Assembly: GCF_018332715.1 (NCBI RefSeq)
Contig: NZ_BOQP01000027.1
Location: forward strand, 248,001 to 312,000
Origin: Winogradskya consettensis
Lineage (GTDB): Bacteria > Actinomycetota > Actinomycetes > Mycobacteriales > Micromonosporaceae
Direction of reading: 5' to 3'
Length of the DNA: 64,000 bases
Part shown: piece after piece, positions 44,191 to 53,464 of the stretch
How the letters are laid out: each line of letters begins with the position of its first letter
Numbering within the stretch: the stretch's first letter is position 1
Program-made: the position numbers and the translations under genes
Notes under the pieces: generated by a model
The model's database searches: none
What the model was told of the DNA's origin: nothing
The model's input: the letters and a program-made list of their open reading frames with translations, nothing else

Positions 44191-45645
44191 ATGGTCCTTG
44201 CCCAGGTACCCGTGAACCGCCAGACAACCGTGGTCGAGGCACTTCGCCTGCGCAGGGACGCGACCCTGGCCGCCTCCGACGGGGGCGTGCTGACGTTGCG
44301 GCAGAGCCGGTTCGAGCTGATGATGACCCGGCCGGGCGTCGGGCGCAGAGCTCTGCTGCTACGCCTCGCCGACCACTGGGTCAGCCACCTCGACGCCACC
44401 CGGCTGGTGGCGGAGATCGAGGGCGAGGCCCAGATCATGCCGGCCCAGGTGCTGCTGCGCCGCCTCGTGCTGAACTGCTGGCTCGACCGCCGCCTGCTGT
44501 TGCCCGACCGGCCGTTGCTGGAGGTCATGCCCAAGGGGCTCGGCCGGTGGGGAGCGGAGACGCAGCGCCGCCATCAGCCCGGGGAGGCGTACAAGGTGTC
44601 GCGGTTCGTGTCGTTGCGCGGCGAGGACGGGAGGATGGTCGCGCAGTCACCGCTGTCCACCATCGCGATCGGGCTGCCCGACCGGCGGGTCCTCGGCGCG
44701 TTGAACGACGCGGTGGGGCAGGACGGCTGTGACAGCGCCACGTTCGGCGCCGCGGCGGGTCTCGACGAGACGACCGCGGGCCGGCTGCTCGACGAGCTGC
44801 TCACCGCCGGGGTGATCGTCGCCATCGCCGATCAGCGGGCCGAGAGCACGCAGCCACCGCAGGCACTCTGGTCGGCTGAGGACCTCGGCCTGCACGGCCG
44901 GTCCCGGCCCGGGCGCCATGCCCTGCCCATCGGCGGGACGTACCGCTTCGCCGGCAGCTTCCCGGCCGAGCCGTTACGCGCCACGTTCCCCGGCCGGCCG
45001 GTGGTGCCGCTACCGGTGCCCGATCCGGTCCGGATCTCCGGCTCGGATCCGTCGTTCTCGGCGGTGCTCGACGCGCGCCGCACGATCCGCGATCACGACG
45101 CGGAGCACCCGATCACCCTGGACCAGCTCGCCGAGTTCCTGTTCCGGGTGCAGCACACCACCGACATCCGGGAGCTGGACGGGTACGAGGTGGGCCGGCG
45201 CCCGTACCCCACCGGCGGCGGCATGTGCGAGCTGGAGCTGTACCCGATGGTCACCCGGTGCGAGGGCCTGGCGGGCGGGCTCTACCACTACGACAGTGTC
45301 GAGCATCGCCTCGAACTGGTCGCCGAGCACGACGCGAATGCCGACCGCCTGCTGGACTACGCCAGCGCCGCCGCCGCCATCCGGCAGCCGCCGCAGGTGC
45401 AGCTGGTGGTCACCGCCCGGATCCGTCGTCTCATGTGGAAGTACGAGGGACTCGGGTACGCGCTGATCCTCAAGAACGCCGGCCTGCTCACCGAGCTGAT
45501 GTACCTGGTCGCCGCGGCGATGGGCCTCGCACCCTGCGCTCTGGGCGCGGGTGACTCGGCCGCGTTCGCGACCCTCGCCGGCCTGGACCCGCTGGTCGAG
45601 CCGAGCGTCGCCGACTTCCTGCTGGGCTCGAGGGCCGCCGCATGA
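44191..45645 (+). CDS. SagB-type thiazoline/oxazoline dehydrogenase
   Basis: This 484-aa FMN-dependent nitroreductase-fold enzyme (C-terminal about 290-484) has LDARRTIRDHDAEHPITLDQLAEFLF, RPYPTGGGMCELELYP, and KYEGLGYALILKNAGLL. The N-terminal ~270 residues are the winged-helix-like part common in SagB-type proteins. It oxidises azolines to aromatic azoles. AAAGGAA precedes the ATG. Its stop overlaps the HlyD gene by 4 bp. Confidence 0.9.
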   Translation: MVLAQVPVNRQTTVVEALRLRRDATLAASDGGVLTLRQSRFELMMTRPGVGRRALLLRLADHWVSHLDATRLVAEIEGEAQIMPAQVLLRRLVLNCWLDRRLLLPDRPLLEVMPKGLGRWGAETQRRHQPGEAYKVSRFVSLRGEDGRMVAQSPLSTIAIGLPDRRVLGALNDAVGQDGCDSATFGAAAGLDETTAGRLLDELLTAGVIVAIADQRAESTQPPQALWSAEDLGLHGRSRPGRHALPIGGTYRFAGSFPAEPLRATFPGRPVVPLPVPDPVRISGSDPSFSAVLDARRTIRDHDAEHPITLDQLAEFLFRVQHTTDIRELDGYEVGRRPYPTGGGMCELELYPMVTRCEGLAGGLYHYDSVEHRLELVAEHDANADRLLDYASAAAAIRQPPQVQLVVTARIRRLMWKYEGLGYALILKNAGLLTELMYLVAAAMGLAPCALGAGDSAAFATLAGLDPLVEPSVADFLLGSRAAA

Positions 45646-46448
45646 TGTTCCGGCGGCAGGCGCTGCGCCGGCTGGAGGCGCCGGAGGAGCTCGACGAGGT
45701 GGTCCGGCTGGCGACCGTGCCGGGGTGGCTGCTCACCATCGCGCTGCTGATCACCACGGGTACGGCCGGCGCGTGGGCGGTTCTCGGCACCGTCGAGCGT
45801 ACGGTCCGGGCCGTCGGGGTGCTGGTGCACTCCAACGGCGTCTCAGGGCTCGACGCCACGTCCAGCGGGCAGATCGTCAAGGTGTGGACCGCGGCCAACG
45901 TACGGATCACGAAGGGCACACCCATCTACAGCGCCCAGCGCTCCGACGGGACCGTGCAGACCGTCGCGGCGCCGTGGGACGCGTACGTGGTCAGCCTCGC
46001 CATCAACGAGGGTCAGCTCGTACAGCCCGGCACCCGGGTCGCCGAGATGGAACGGCTCGACACCCCCGGCGACGCGTTGCAGGCGGTGGTCTTCGTCCCG
46101 GCCCGCTCGGCGCCGTTGCTGCGGATCGGGAACACGGTCGCCGTCGCCGCGGCCGCCGCACCGTCGCCGGTCTTCGGCACGATGGTCGGCATCGTCACGT
46201 CGGTCGGTGCCTTCCCGGAGACCCCGGAGTCGCTGCGGGCCTTCCTCGGCGGCGGACCCGACGTGCAGTCCCTGCTCGGTGGCGGCAGCGTGGTGCGGGT
46301 CGTGGTCCCGCTCACCACCGATACCGCGTCGCCGAGCGGGCTGGCGTGGACGAAGGCGTCACCACCCTTCCAGCTCAACTCGACCAGCGAGATCTCGGCC
46401 GTGTTCACCATCGCCCGGGAGCACCCGATCTCCTGGCTGCTCGGATGA
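45642..46448 (+). CDS. NHLM-type bacteriocin secretion HlyD-like protein
   Basis: This 268-aa membrane-fusion-like protein has an N-terminal cytosolic stretch, one membrane helix (about 30-50), then a short beta-barrel/lipoyl-like region (TSSGQIVKVWTAANVRITKGTPIYS). It matches the small HlyD homologues found in NHLM RiPP export clusters. It sits before two ABC exporter genes and is coupled to both neighbours by ATGA overlaps. Confidence 0.82.
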   Translation: MMFRRQALRRLEAPEELDEVVRLATVPGWLLTIALLITTGTAGAWAVLGTVERTVRAVGVLVHSNGVSGLDATSSGQIVKVWTAANVRITKGTPIYSAQRSDGTVQTVAAPWDAYVVSLAINEGQLVQPGTRVAEMERLDTPGDALQAVVFVPARSAPLLRIGNTVAVAAAAAPSPVFGTMVGIVTSVGAFPETPESLRAFLGGGPDVQSLLGGGSVVRVVVPLTTDTASPSGLAWTKASPPFQLNSTSEISAVFTIAREHPISWLLG

Positions 46449-48604
46449 GCGCCCCGGCGGCTGCGGCACGCCCGTCCACCCGGCGCGTCCGCACGCCCAC
46501 GGTGATCCAGATGGAGGCCGTCGAGTGCGGTGCGGCGTCGCTCGGCATCGTGCTCGCCCACTTCGGCCGGCATGTTCCGCTCGAGGAGTTACGCCAGACC
46601 TGCGGGGTCAGCCGGGACGGGTCGACGGCGGTGAGCGTGCTCAAGGCCGCGCGGACGTACGGGCTGGAGGCCAAGGGTTTCCAGATGGACGTCGGCGCGC
46701 TGGCCAAGACCGACCTGCCCGTGATCCTGTTCTGGCGGTTCGCCCATTTCCTGGTGCTGGAGGGGTTCGGGCGCCGGGTGCACCTCAACGACCCGGCCAC
46801 CGGGCCACGCACCACCAGCTGGGAGGACTTCGACGGCTCGTACACCGGCGTGGCCCTGACCCTGCGCCCGGGCCCGGACTTCCGGCGCGGCGGTTCCCGG
46901 TACAGCGTCTTCCGGGCGCTCGGCGCGCGGTGGCGCAACCTCGGCTCGATCCTGCCGCAGGTTCTGCTGCTCGGCATCGTGATCGCGCTCGTCGGCCTCA
47001 CCATGCCCGCGATGACCACGGTTTTCGTCGACCGGGTGCTGCTCGGGGACGGTCACGGAGCGCTGACCGGTCTGGTCCTGGCCATGGCCGTCGCGGTCGT
47101 GCTGACCCTGCTCGCCGGGCTGCTGCAACAGCGGTTACTGGTACGGGCGGAGGCCGCCGTCGCGCTGGGCAGCGCGGCCCGCTTCATGCGCCACCTGCTC
47201 AGGATGCCGCTGTCGTTCTTCGATCAGCGCCAAGCTGCCGATCTGACCAACCGGGTCCGCAGCAACGACACCGTCGCCGCGCTGTTCACCCGCCGGGTCG
47301 CGGTCACCGTCGTGGACCTGCTGCTGATCATCACGTACGGGCTCCTGCTCTGCCGCTACGACGTCGTGCTCGGGCTCTGCGCGGTCGCGTTCTCGGGCGT
47401 CAACGTGGCGGTGCTGCGCTACGTCTCGGCACAGCGCACCAGCGCCGTCGCCGGGATGGCCGCCGACCGGGGCAAACTGTTCGGCACTGTCTACACGACC
47501 ATTCAGATGATCGAGTCGATCAAGGCGGCGGGGGAGGAGCAGAAGGGGTTCCAGCGCTTCGCCTCCCGGGGCGCGGCCGTCATCGCCGGTCAGCAGAAGC
47601 TCGGCGTGCCGACCGCCGCTCTCGCCGTCGTCCCGGCGGTGATCGCGTCGCTCAACACCGCGGTGCTGCTCAGCGTCGGTAGTTACCGCGTGCTGGCCGG
47701 CAGCCTCTCCGTCGGGATCCTGCTCGCCATGCAGGGGCTCACCGCGATGATGAACCGGCCGGTTGCGGGCCTCACCGCGCTGGGTTCGCAGTTGCAGGAC
47801 ATGAGCGCCGACCTGAGCCGGCTGCGGGACGTGGAGAACTACCCCCTGCCCCCACCGGCCGCGCCGCGCGGCGAGTTCGCGCCGATGGAGGGTCACCTGC
47901 GCCTGCGCGGGGTGACGTTCGGGTACAACCCGCTGGCCGCACCGCTCGTGGAACGTTTCGATCTGGACGTGGCGCCCGGTGCCCGGGTCGCACTCGTCGG
48001 TGGCTCGGGCAGCGGCAAGTCGACGGTGGGGCGGCTCGTGGCCGGGTTGTACGAGCCGTGGTCCGGTGAGATCACGGTCGACGGCCGGCGGCGCGACGAC
48101 ATCGACCCGGACCTGTGGGCTGCCACCGTCGCGCTGGTGGACCAGGATCAGTTGCTGTTCGAGGGCACGGTCCGGGACAACATCACGCTGTGGGACCCGA
48201 CCGTCCCCGACGAGGTGGTCATCGAGGCGCTCACCGACGCCGGTCTGTACGCCGAGGTGGCCTGCCGTCCGGGCGGCCTGGCCAGCCGGGTGACGGAAGG
48301 TGCCAAGAACTTCTCCGGCGGTCAGCGCCAGCGTCTGGAGATCGCGCGGGCCCTGGTGCGCCAGCCGAGCGTCCTCATCCTGGACGAGGCGACCAGCGCG
48401 CTGGACGCGGAGACCGAACGGCTGATCGACCACAACCTGCGCCGGCGCGGAGCCACCTGCCTCGTGGTGGCGCACCGGCTCTCGACCATCCGCGACGCCG
48501 ATCTGATCGTGGTGCTCGACCGCGGCGGCGAGGCAGAGCGTGGCAGCCACGAGGAACTGATGGCAGCCGACGGGATCTACGCGGGCCTGGTCCGCGACCA
48601 GTAA
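46445..48604 (+). CDS. NHLP-type export ABC transporter with C39 peptidase (peptidase/permease/ATPase)
   Basis: This 719-aa protein carries out leader removal and export. The N-terminal C39 peptidase has Cys28 (MEAVECGAASL), His101 (FAHF) and Asp116 (LNDPA). Permease helices span about 150-430. The ATPase has Walker A GGSGSGKST, signature FSGGQRQR and Walker B VLILDEATSALD. It should cleave the precursors at the leader-core junction while exporting the product. Confidence 0.92.
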   Translation: MSAPAAAARPSTRRVRTPTVIQMEAVECGAASLGIVLAHFGRHVPLEELRQTCGVSRDGSTAVSVLKAARTYGLEAKGFQMDVGALAKTDLPVILFWRFAHFLVLEGFGRRVHLNDPATGPRTTSWEDFDGSYTGVALTLRPGPDFRRGGSRYSVFRALGARWRNLGSILPQVLLLGIVIALVGLTMPAMTTVFVDRVLLGDGHGALTGLVLAMAVAVVLTLLAGLLQQRLLVRAEAAVALGSAARFMRHLLRMPLSFFDQRQAADLTNRVRSNDTVAALFTRRVAVTVVDLLLIITYGLLLCRYDVVLGLCAVAFSGVNVAVLRYVSAQRTSAVAGMAADRGKLFGTVYTTIQMIESIKAAGEEQKGFQRFASRGAAVIAGQQKLGVPTAALAVVPAVIASLNTAVLLSVGSYRVLAGSLSVGILLAMQGLTAMMNRPVAGLTALGSQLQDMSADLSRLRDVENYPLPPPAAPRGEFAPMEGHLRLRGVTFGYNPLAAPLVERFDLDVAPGARVALVGGSGSGKSTVGRLVAGLYEPWSGEITVDGRRRDDIDPDLWAATVALVDQDQLLFEGTVRDNITLWDPTVPDEVVIEALTDAGLYAEVACRPGGLASRVTEGAKNFSGGQRQRLEIARALVRQPSVLILDEATSALDAETERLIDHNLRRRGATCLVVAHRLSTIRDADLIVVLDRGGEAERGSHEELMAADGIYAGLVRDQ

Positions 48605-48614
48605 GGGGTTCGCC

Positions 48615-51599
48615 ATGTTGGAGCGTGACTGGGACCGGCTGTTCGGCCACGGCGAAGCGGAGCAGGGCCGCTCCGTGGCGCTCGGCGGCGTGCATCCCGC
48701 TTTTCTGGTCGACGGCCCCGCCGACCTCTTCGCCGTCCGGGAGAGCGAGGCGGGTACACCGTCGCGCCGCCACTTCGTCGCCCGGCTACCCCGTTACAGT
48801 CTGGTGCCGAGCGGCGAGCCGGCCGGTCCGTGGCGGCTGATCCTGGTTCCGCTGCCGGGAACCTCCGTGCGCCACCTCACCCGGGAACGGCTCGAACTGG
48901 CCGAACGCTCGGCCGCCGCCCCGGAGACGGTGACGGCCGCCCGTGCGCTGGCGGCGGCCGTCGATCTGATGCTGCTCACCGTCGCCGACGCCGTCCGTGA
49001 CGGCAGCAACCCCCGGGGTGCGAAGACCCTCGTCCCGGGCGGCTCGGTCACCCTTGCCGCCGGTGAGGCCCTGACGACGAACAACGAGATCCGATGGGTA
49101 CGCCCGGACGGCGGCCGCCTGGTCCACAACGGCGGAACCGCGGGCACGATCGGCGACGGTGAACTGGTCCCGCTCGCCGGCCGGGACTGGGTCGTCGCGC
49201 AGAGCCCGTGCACGGTCCTGGACCGCTCGACGTGGCAACTGCTCGTCGCGGGGGATCTGCTCCCCGCCCTCGACGCCCACGTGCGCCGGCTGCTCGGCGT
49301 CGTCGAGGACCGGGTGGAGCGGCTGGCGATCCGGTTCGTCGGCGGTATCGGTGAACGTAAGCGGGAGAATGCCGCCTCGCTGCGGGGCGCCGCCCGTACG
49401 GCTCTGCGGGTCGTCGGTGGAGGCGCGGACGTGCCCGACGACGACCATGAGTACCGCTTCGCGCGTTACCGCAGGGTCGCCGACATCCTGGAGATCGTGA
49501 CCGGTGCCGACGACCCCGACGACGACAGCGCGGTCACCGTGGTCGAGCCGGCAGACCGGCGGCACCCGCCCACCGACGACCGGCAGGCGCTCGAAGCGGT
49601 CGCACGCAGCTCCGCGCTGCACGTACGCCCCGTGAAACTGCCGGGCCAATGGTGGCGGCACGACCTCGGGCCCCTCGTCGGCTGGCGCGACGGAACAGCG
49701 GTTGCGCTCCGGTTCCGCAGCGGTCGCTACCACGAGATCGACTCCCGGATGAGGACCGCGGCCCCGATCACCGCGGCGGCCGCCGCGGCGTTCGAGCCGT
49801 CGGCCGGACAGGTCCAGGCGCCACTGCCGAGACGGGCCTCCATGCGTGACGCACTACGCCTCGGGCTGGGCGGCGGTGCCCGCGACCTGCGGGCGCTGCT
49901 CGCCGTCGGGCTGGTCGCGGCCACACTCGGCCTGGCCACCCCGATCGTGGTCGGGCGGGTGCTGGCGTCGGTGAGCGAGGCGGGCACCGGTACGGGCTTT
50001 CTCGGCCTGGCCGCCCTGCTGGTCTCCGCGGCGGTGGTGGCCGGGCTCGTCGGGATCACCCAGGGGTTGCGGCTGCTGCGCCTGGAGGGCCGCGCCGAGA
50101 TCGGCACCCAGCTCGTGCTCTGGGACCGGCTGATGCGGCTCCCGGTGCGGTTCTTCCGCTCGACCAGCAGCGGCGAGCTCGCCAACGCGGTGCTCGGCAT
50201 CTCGTTCGTCCGGCAGTCGCTGTCCGGTCTGCTCGCCCAGGCGGTCACCGCCTCGCTGACCGTGGTCGCCGAGCTGTCGTACATCTTCTGGGTCAGCGCC
50301 CCGCTCGGCCTCGGCTGCCTCACCGTCCTGGTCGTGGCGGTGCTGCTGGTATGGGTGTTCGGCGGGCTCGTCGTGCGCCGGCAGCGCCGTGCCCTGCCCG
50401 CGGAGCACCGCTCGGCGGCGCTGACCAACCAGCTGCTCGCCGGGATCACGAAGATCAAGCTGGCCCGTGCCGAGGACCGGGCGTTCAGCCGATGGGCGCA
50501 GAGCCACGCCCTGGCTCGCGCCGATCTCAATCGCGTCCGCAATGTGCAGAGCATCCTGATAGCGGTGGCGACGGTACTCCCGCTCGCCGGTCAGCTCGCT
50601 TTGTTCGCCATGCTCGAAGGCCCACTAGCCGGTCAGATCACGCCGGAACGGTTCTACTCGGTCAATGTGGCCTACACGCTGCTGCTCGGTGCGGTCCTCG
50701 TCGTCGTCGCCGGCAGCGTCGAGGTGCTCGCCGCCGTGCCGCGCCTGGAGGTGCTCGCGCCCGTGCTGGAGGCCGACCCGGAGCGGTTGCCGGACCGGGT
50801 CGACCCGGGCGACCTGCGCGGGGAGATCCACATCAACGACGTCACCTTCTCCTACCAGCCGGACGACCCGCCCGTGCTCAACGGTGTCTCGCTGCTGGTA
50901 CGCCCCGGCGAGTTCGTCGCCGTGGTGGGGCCCAGCGGCTGCGGCAAGTCCACGATGCTGCGTCTGCTGCTGGGCTTCGAACAGCCGACCAGCGGTGCCG
51001 TGCTCTACGACGGTCAGGACCTCGCGGAGCTCGACGTGCAGGCCGTGCGGCGCCAGTGCGGGGTGGTGCTGCAGGACGGCATGCTCTTCGCCGGCAGCCT
51101 GCGGGAGAACATCGCGGGTGCGGGCAACTACCCGCTGGAACGGCTCTGGGAAGCGGCCCGGATGGCCGGGCTCGACGGTGACATCGCCGGCTTCCCGATG
51201 GGCATGGGCACCAACGTGCCGTTCGGCGGCGGGACACTGTCGGTGGGCCAGCGGCAGCGGGTACTCATCGCGCGGGCGCTGGTCGACCGGCCCCGGATGT
51301 TGTTCTTCGACGAGGCCACCAGCGCCCTCGACAACCGTACGCAGGAGATAGTCACCAGAAGCACCCGGGCGCTGGCGGCCTCCCGCATCGTCATCGCGCA
51401 CCGCCTCTCGACGGTGATGAACGCGGACCGCATCGTCGTGATGGACCGGGGCGTCGTGGTGCAGGACGGCACCTACCCGGAGCTGATGGCCGACCGGGAC
51501 GGGCTGTTCCACCGCCTCGCCCGGCGGCAGCTCCTGGTCGCCCCGGAGCACACGCCGGACGGTGCGGAGCTGCCGCGCCCCGCCGAGCACGGCGTCTGA
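48615..51599 (+). CDS. NHLM-type bacteriocin ABC transporter (ATP-binding/permease, no peptidase)
   Basis: This 994-aa protein has a long N-terminal region (about 1-400) with no C39 active site, then permease helices (about 420-700) and an ATPase. Walker A is GPSGCGKST and Walker B MLFFDEATSALD. The ABC signature reads LSVGQ (875-879) in place of LSGGQ. It pairs with the peptidase-containing ABC protein, as in other NHLM clusters, perhaps as a heterodimer (inference). Confidence 0.9.
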   Translation: MLERDWDRLFGHGEAEQGRSVALGGVHPAFLVDGPADLFAVRESEAGTPSRRHFVARLPRYSLVPSGEPAGPWRLILVPLPGTSVRHLTRERLELAERSAAAPETVTAARALAAAVDLMLLTVADAVRDGSNPRGAKTLVPGGSVTLAAGEALTTNNEIRWVRPDGGRLVHNGGTAGTIGDGELVPLAGRDWVVAQSPCTVLDRSTWQLLVAGDLLPALDAHVRRLLGVVEDRVERLAIRFVGGIGERKRENAASLRGAARTALRVVGGGADVPDDDHEYRFARYRRVADILEIVTGADDPDDDSAVTVVEPADRRHPPTDDRQALEAVARSSALHVRPVKLPGQWWRHDLGPLVGWRDGTAVALRFRSGRYHEIDSRMRTAAPITAAAAAAFEPSAGQVQAPLPRRASMRDALRLGLGGGARDLRALLAVGLVAATLGLATPIVVGRVLASVSEAGTGTGFLGLAALLVSAAVVAGLVGITQGLRLLRLEGRAEIGTQLVLWDRLMRLPVRFFRSTSSGELANAVLGISFVRQSLSGLLAQAVTASLTVVAELSYIFWVSAPLGLGCLTVLVVAVLLVWVFGGLVVRRQRRALPAEHRSAALTNQLLAGITKIKLARAEDRAFSRWAQSHALARADLNRVRNVQSILIAVATVLPLAGQLALFAMLEGPLAGQITPERFYSVNVAYTLLLGAVLVVVAGSVEVLAAVPRLEVLAPVLEADPERLPDRVDPGDLRGEIHINDVTFSYQPDDPPVLNGVSLLVRPGEFVAVVGPSGCGKSTMLRLLLGFEQPTSGAVLYDGQDLAELDVQAVRRQCGVVLQDGMLFAGSLRENIAGAGNYPLERLWEAARMAGLDGDIAGFPMGMGTNVPFGGGTLSVGQRQRVLIARALVDRPRMLFFDEATSALDNRTQEIVTRSTRALAASRIVIAHRLSTVMNADRIVVMDRGVVVQDGTYPELMADRDGLFHRLARRQLLVAPEHTPDGAELPRPAEHGV

Positions 51600-51603
51600 G
51601 CGT

Positions 51604-52326
51604 TCAGCCGATGTCGATCGTGGGGCTGCCGTGGGGGTGCAACGGGCTCTCACCGCCCCACTCCGCGAGCAGGTCCGGCATCGCGGTCGGGCCGAAATTC
51701 TCCAGCGCCACCCGGAAGGCCTCGGTGAGCAGCCCGATCATGCTGTTGGTCAGCAGGTCGGTCCTGGTGTCCAGCTCGTCCCAGGTGGACATGGCGCCGG
51801 CGCGCAGGGTGGGCGTGGCGCTGACGATCCGCTGACCGGTGGAGCGGACCAGGTCCTCGGCGATCAGCCGCAGCCGGTCGAGGACCTCGGAGAGCATCTG
51901 CAACGATGGCACGGTGTGCACGCCGGCCCGGTTGAGGCCGACCACCGAGCGCATGAGCCGGCTCCGGACCATCTCCACGCTGCCGTTCTCGCCCCTGACG
52001 AGGACACCGTGCCGGGCCAGGGCGTGCACCAGGCCGGGCTGCTCGCGCCCGAGGCGCTGCAGCAGCAGTTCCAGCGCCTCACCGGCCGGCTCCGGGCTGC
52101 GTACGCCGAGGATCGCCTCGATCGCGACCAGGTTGTAGCCCTGCCGTTGCAGCGACTTGATGGCCTCGAGCCGCCGGACGTGGCTCTCGTCGTAGTACGC
52201 GGTCCGGCCCCGGCGGATCGGCGCGCTGAGCAGCGACCGGGTCTGATGGGCGCGGATGTTGCGTGGCGACATGCCGACCTTCGAGGCCAGCTCCTCCACG
52301 GTGTAACGGGAACCTTCGGCCGCCAT
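51604..52326 (-). CDS. MerR-family transcriptional regulator
   Basis: This 240-aa MerR protein has an N-terminal winged HTH (RYTVEELASKVGMSPRNIRAHQTRSLL, RRLEAIKSLQRQGYNLVAIEAIL) and a ~165-residue helical effector domain of unknown ligand. The ATG at 52326 is set by the HTH. It is convergent with the ABC operon (4-bp gap) and divergent from the precursor genes, so it is the probable cluster-specific regulator. Confidence 0.87.
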   Translation of the reverse strand: MAAEGSRYTVEELASKVGMSPRNIRAHQTRSLLSAPIRRGRTAYYDESHVRRLEAIKSLQRQGYNLVAIEAILGVRSPEPAGEALELLLQRLGREQPGLVHALARHGVLVRGENGSVEMVRSRLMRSVVGLNRAGVHTVPSLQMLSEVLDRLRLIAEDLVRSTGQRIVSATPTLRAGAMSTWDELDTRTDLLTNSMIGLLTEAFRVALENFGPTAMPDLLAEWGGESPLHPHGSPTIDIG

Positions 52327-52351
52327 GGACCCTCCGAATCGTGTTCGCTTG

Positions 52352-52366
52352 CTTGCGCAGCGTAAG
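52352..52366. promoter_or_regulatory. Putative MerR operator
   Basis: CTTGCGC-A-GCGTAAG has 7-bp arms with one mismatch. It lies 26 bp upstream of the merR start in the 279-bp gap before the precursor gene. MerR proteins bind such palindromes within promoters. Confidence 0.5.
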
Positions 52367-52605
52367 TTCCGGAGTGGGGGAGGGGCATCCCTCAAATCGT
52401 CCACTAAAAGTCTGACAGGGTCGGCTATGGCGAAATCCATTCGCCTTCGCTAATGTCATGGGCTTCAATGTGCGATGCGGCCGGCAACCATTGCACCGAT
52501 CCGCCCGTAACGGTTCGTACGGCCTGCGCAGCTCCGTAGAACCCGGCTTTGCGCGCCGTCGCGCGGCGCACGATATGGCTTCCATCATCCCTTGAGGAGG
52601 AAGCC

Positions 52606-52968
52606 ATGGATCCCGGAGACCGTGCGGTGTTCATCGCCGCGTACGGGCGGCTCGTGGTCGAGGTGTGGTCCGACCCGGCCCGCGAGGAGTTGCTCGAACG
52701 CGACCCCCGGCAGTTGCTCACCGAGTACGGCATCGCCGTGCCCGACGACGTTCCCGTCACCGTGCGCCGCGACGCAGGCGACGCCGAACCCGATCTGGAA
52801 ACCCAGGTGGAGGCGTGGAAGCACGCGTCCGACCTCGGGGAACTCGTGCTGTTCGTGCCCGCTTTGGAGTCCGGCGGCGAGATCGAGATCGACGAACGCG
52901 AGCTGGAGAACGTCGTGGCCGGCCTCGAGCCCGGCACCGCCTGCTGCTGCCCCTGCTGTTGCACCTGA
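52606..52968 (+). CDS. NHLP-type RiPP precursor 1 (Cys-rich core)
   Basis: This 120-aa precursor has a long nitrile-hydratase-alpha-like leader (FIAAYGRLVVEVWSDPAREELLERDP, a pattern typical of NHLP leaders). The likely cleavage site is after ELENVVAG (Gly106). The predicted core is LEPGTACCCPCCCT (107-120) with six Cys in two triplets around a Pro, plus two Thr. These Cys are obvious targets for the TOMM cyclodehydratase and dehydrogenase, giving up to six thiazoles. A strong RBS (GAGGAGG, 52594-52600) precedes the ATG. Confidence 0.9.
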   Translation: MDPGDRAVFIAAYGRLVVEVWSDPAREELLERDPRQLLTEYGIAVPDDVPVTVRRDAGDAEPDLETQVEAWKHASDLGELVLFVPALESGGEIEIDERELENVVAGLEPGTACCCPCCCT

Positions 52969-52992
52969 ACGTGTAATCCGCGGGGCGCCGCA

Positions 52993-53027
52993 AACCGATG
53001 ACGGCAGCGCCTTCTGCCGTTCCGGTT
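52993..53027 (+). promoter_or_regulatory. Hairpin between the two precursor genes
   Basis: An inner perfect 7-bp stem (ACGGCAG / CTGCCGT) and an outer 5-bp stem (AACCG / CGGTT) form a two-tier hairpin in the 123-bp gap. It may stabilise or attenuate the precursor 1 transcript. Confidence 0.5.
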
Positions 53028-53091
53028 CGACACCCGCCAATTCTCGTAACGTCTGCAACCACCAAGCCACCGCATTCGAAAGAGGGTTCCG

Positions 53092-53454
53092 ATGTCCGAC
53101 GCCGAGCACACCGAGTTCACCCGCAAATACGTCGACCTGCTGGTGAAGGTCTGGCGCGACGACGCCGAGCAGGCGCAGCTTCTCGCCGATCCGACCGCCT
53201 ACGCCATCGCCGCCGGCCTGCCCGTCGCCCCGGGGGACACGGTCGCGCTGGACCGCTCCGAGCTCGAGCACCTGCCGACCCGTGCCGACGTTCTGAGCCA
53301 GTGGAACGAGAGCGCCTCCACGCACATCCTGATCGTCCCGGCGACGCCGCTCATCGACACCGCCGAGCTCAGCGAGGCCGAGCTCGACCTGGCGGCGGCG
53401 GTGGCGGACAACAACGTCAACGTCTCGCTCTGCATCTTCGCCGAGACCGCCTGA
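53092..53454 (+). CDS. NHLP-type RiPP precursor-like protein 2
   Basis: This 120-aa protein has the same length and leader pattern as precursor 1 (FTRKYVDLLVKVWRDDAEQAQLLADP; ELSEAELDLAAAVADN). Its C-terminus, VNVSLCIFAETA, has only one Cys, one Ser and one Thr. It may be a second substrate, for example for the YcaO-TfuA pair or the radical SAM enzyme, or a carrier-like helper. No clear GG or AG cleavage motif is present. The RBS AGAGGG precedes the ATG. Confidence 0.75.
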   Translation: MSDAEHTEFTRKYVDLLVKVWRDDAEQAQLLADPTAYAIAAGLPVAPGDTVALDRSELEHLPTRADVLSQWNESASTHILIVPATPLIDTAELSEAELDLAAAVADNNVNVSLCIFAETA

Positions 53455-53464
53455 CATCGCACGC

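Noticed and set aside
52606..53454. Lanthipeptide or lasso-peptide precursor pair
   Set aside because: No LanM/LanB/C or asparagine-synthetase-like cyclase is present; the leaders are NHLP type and the cluster has TOMM enzymes.
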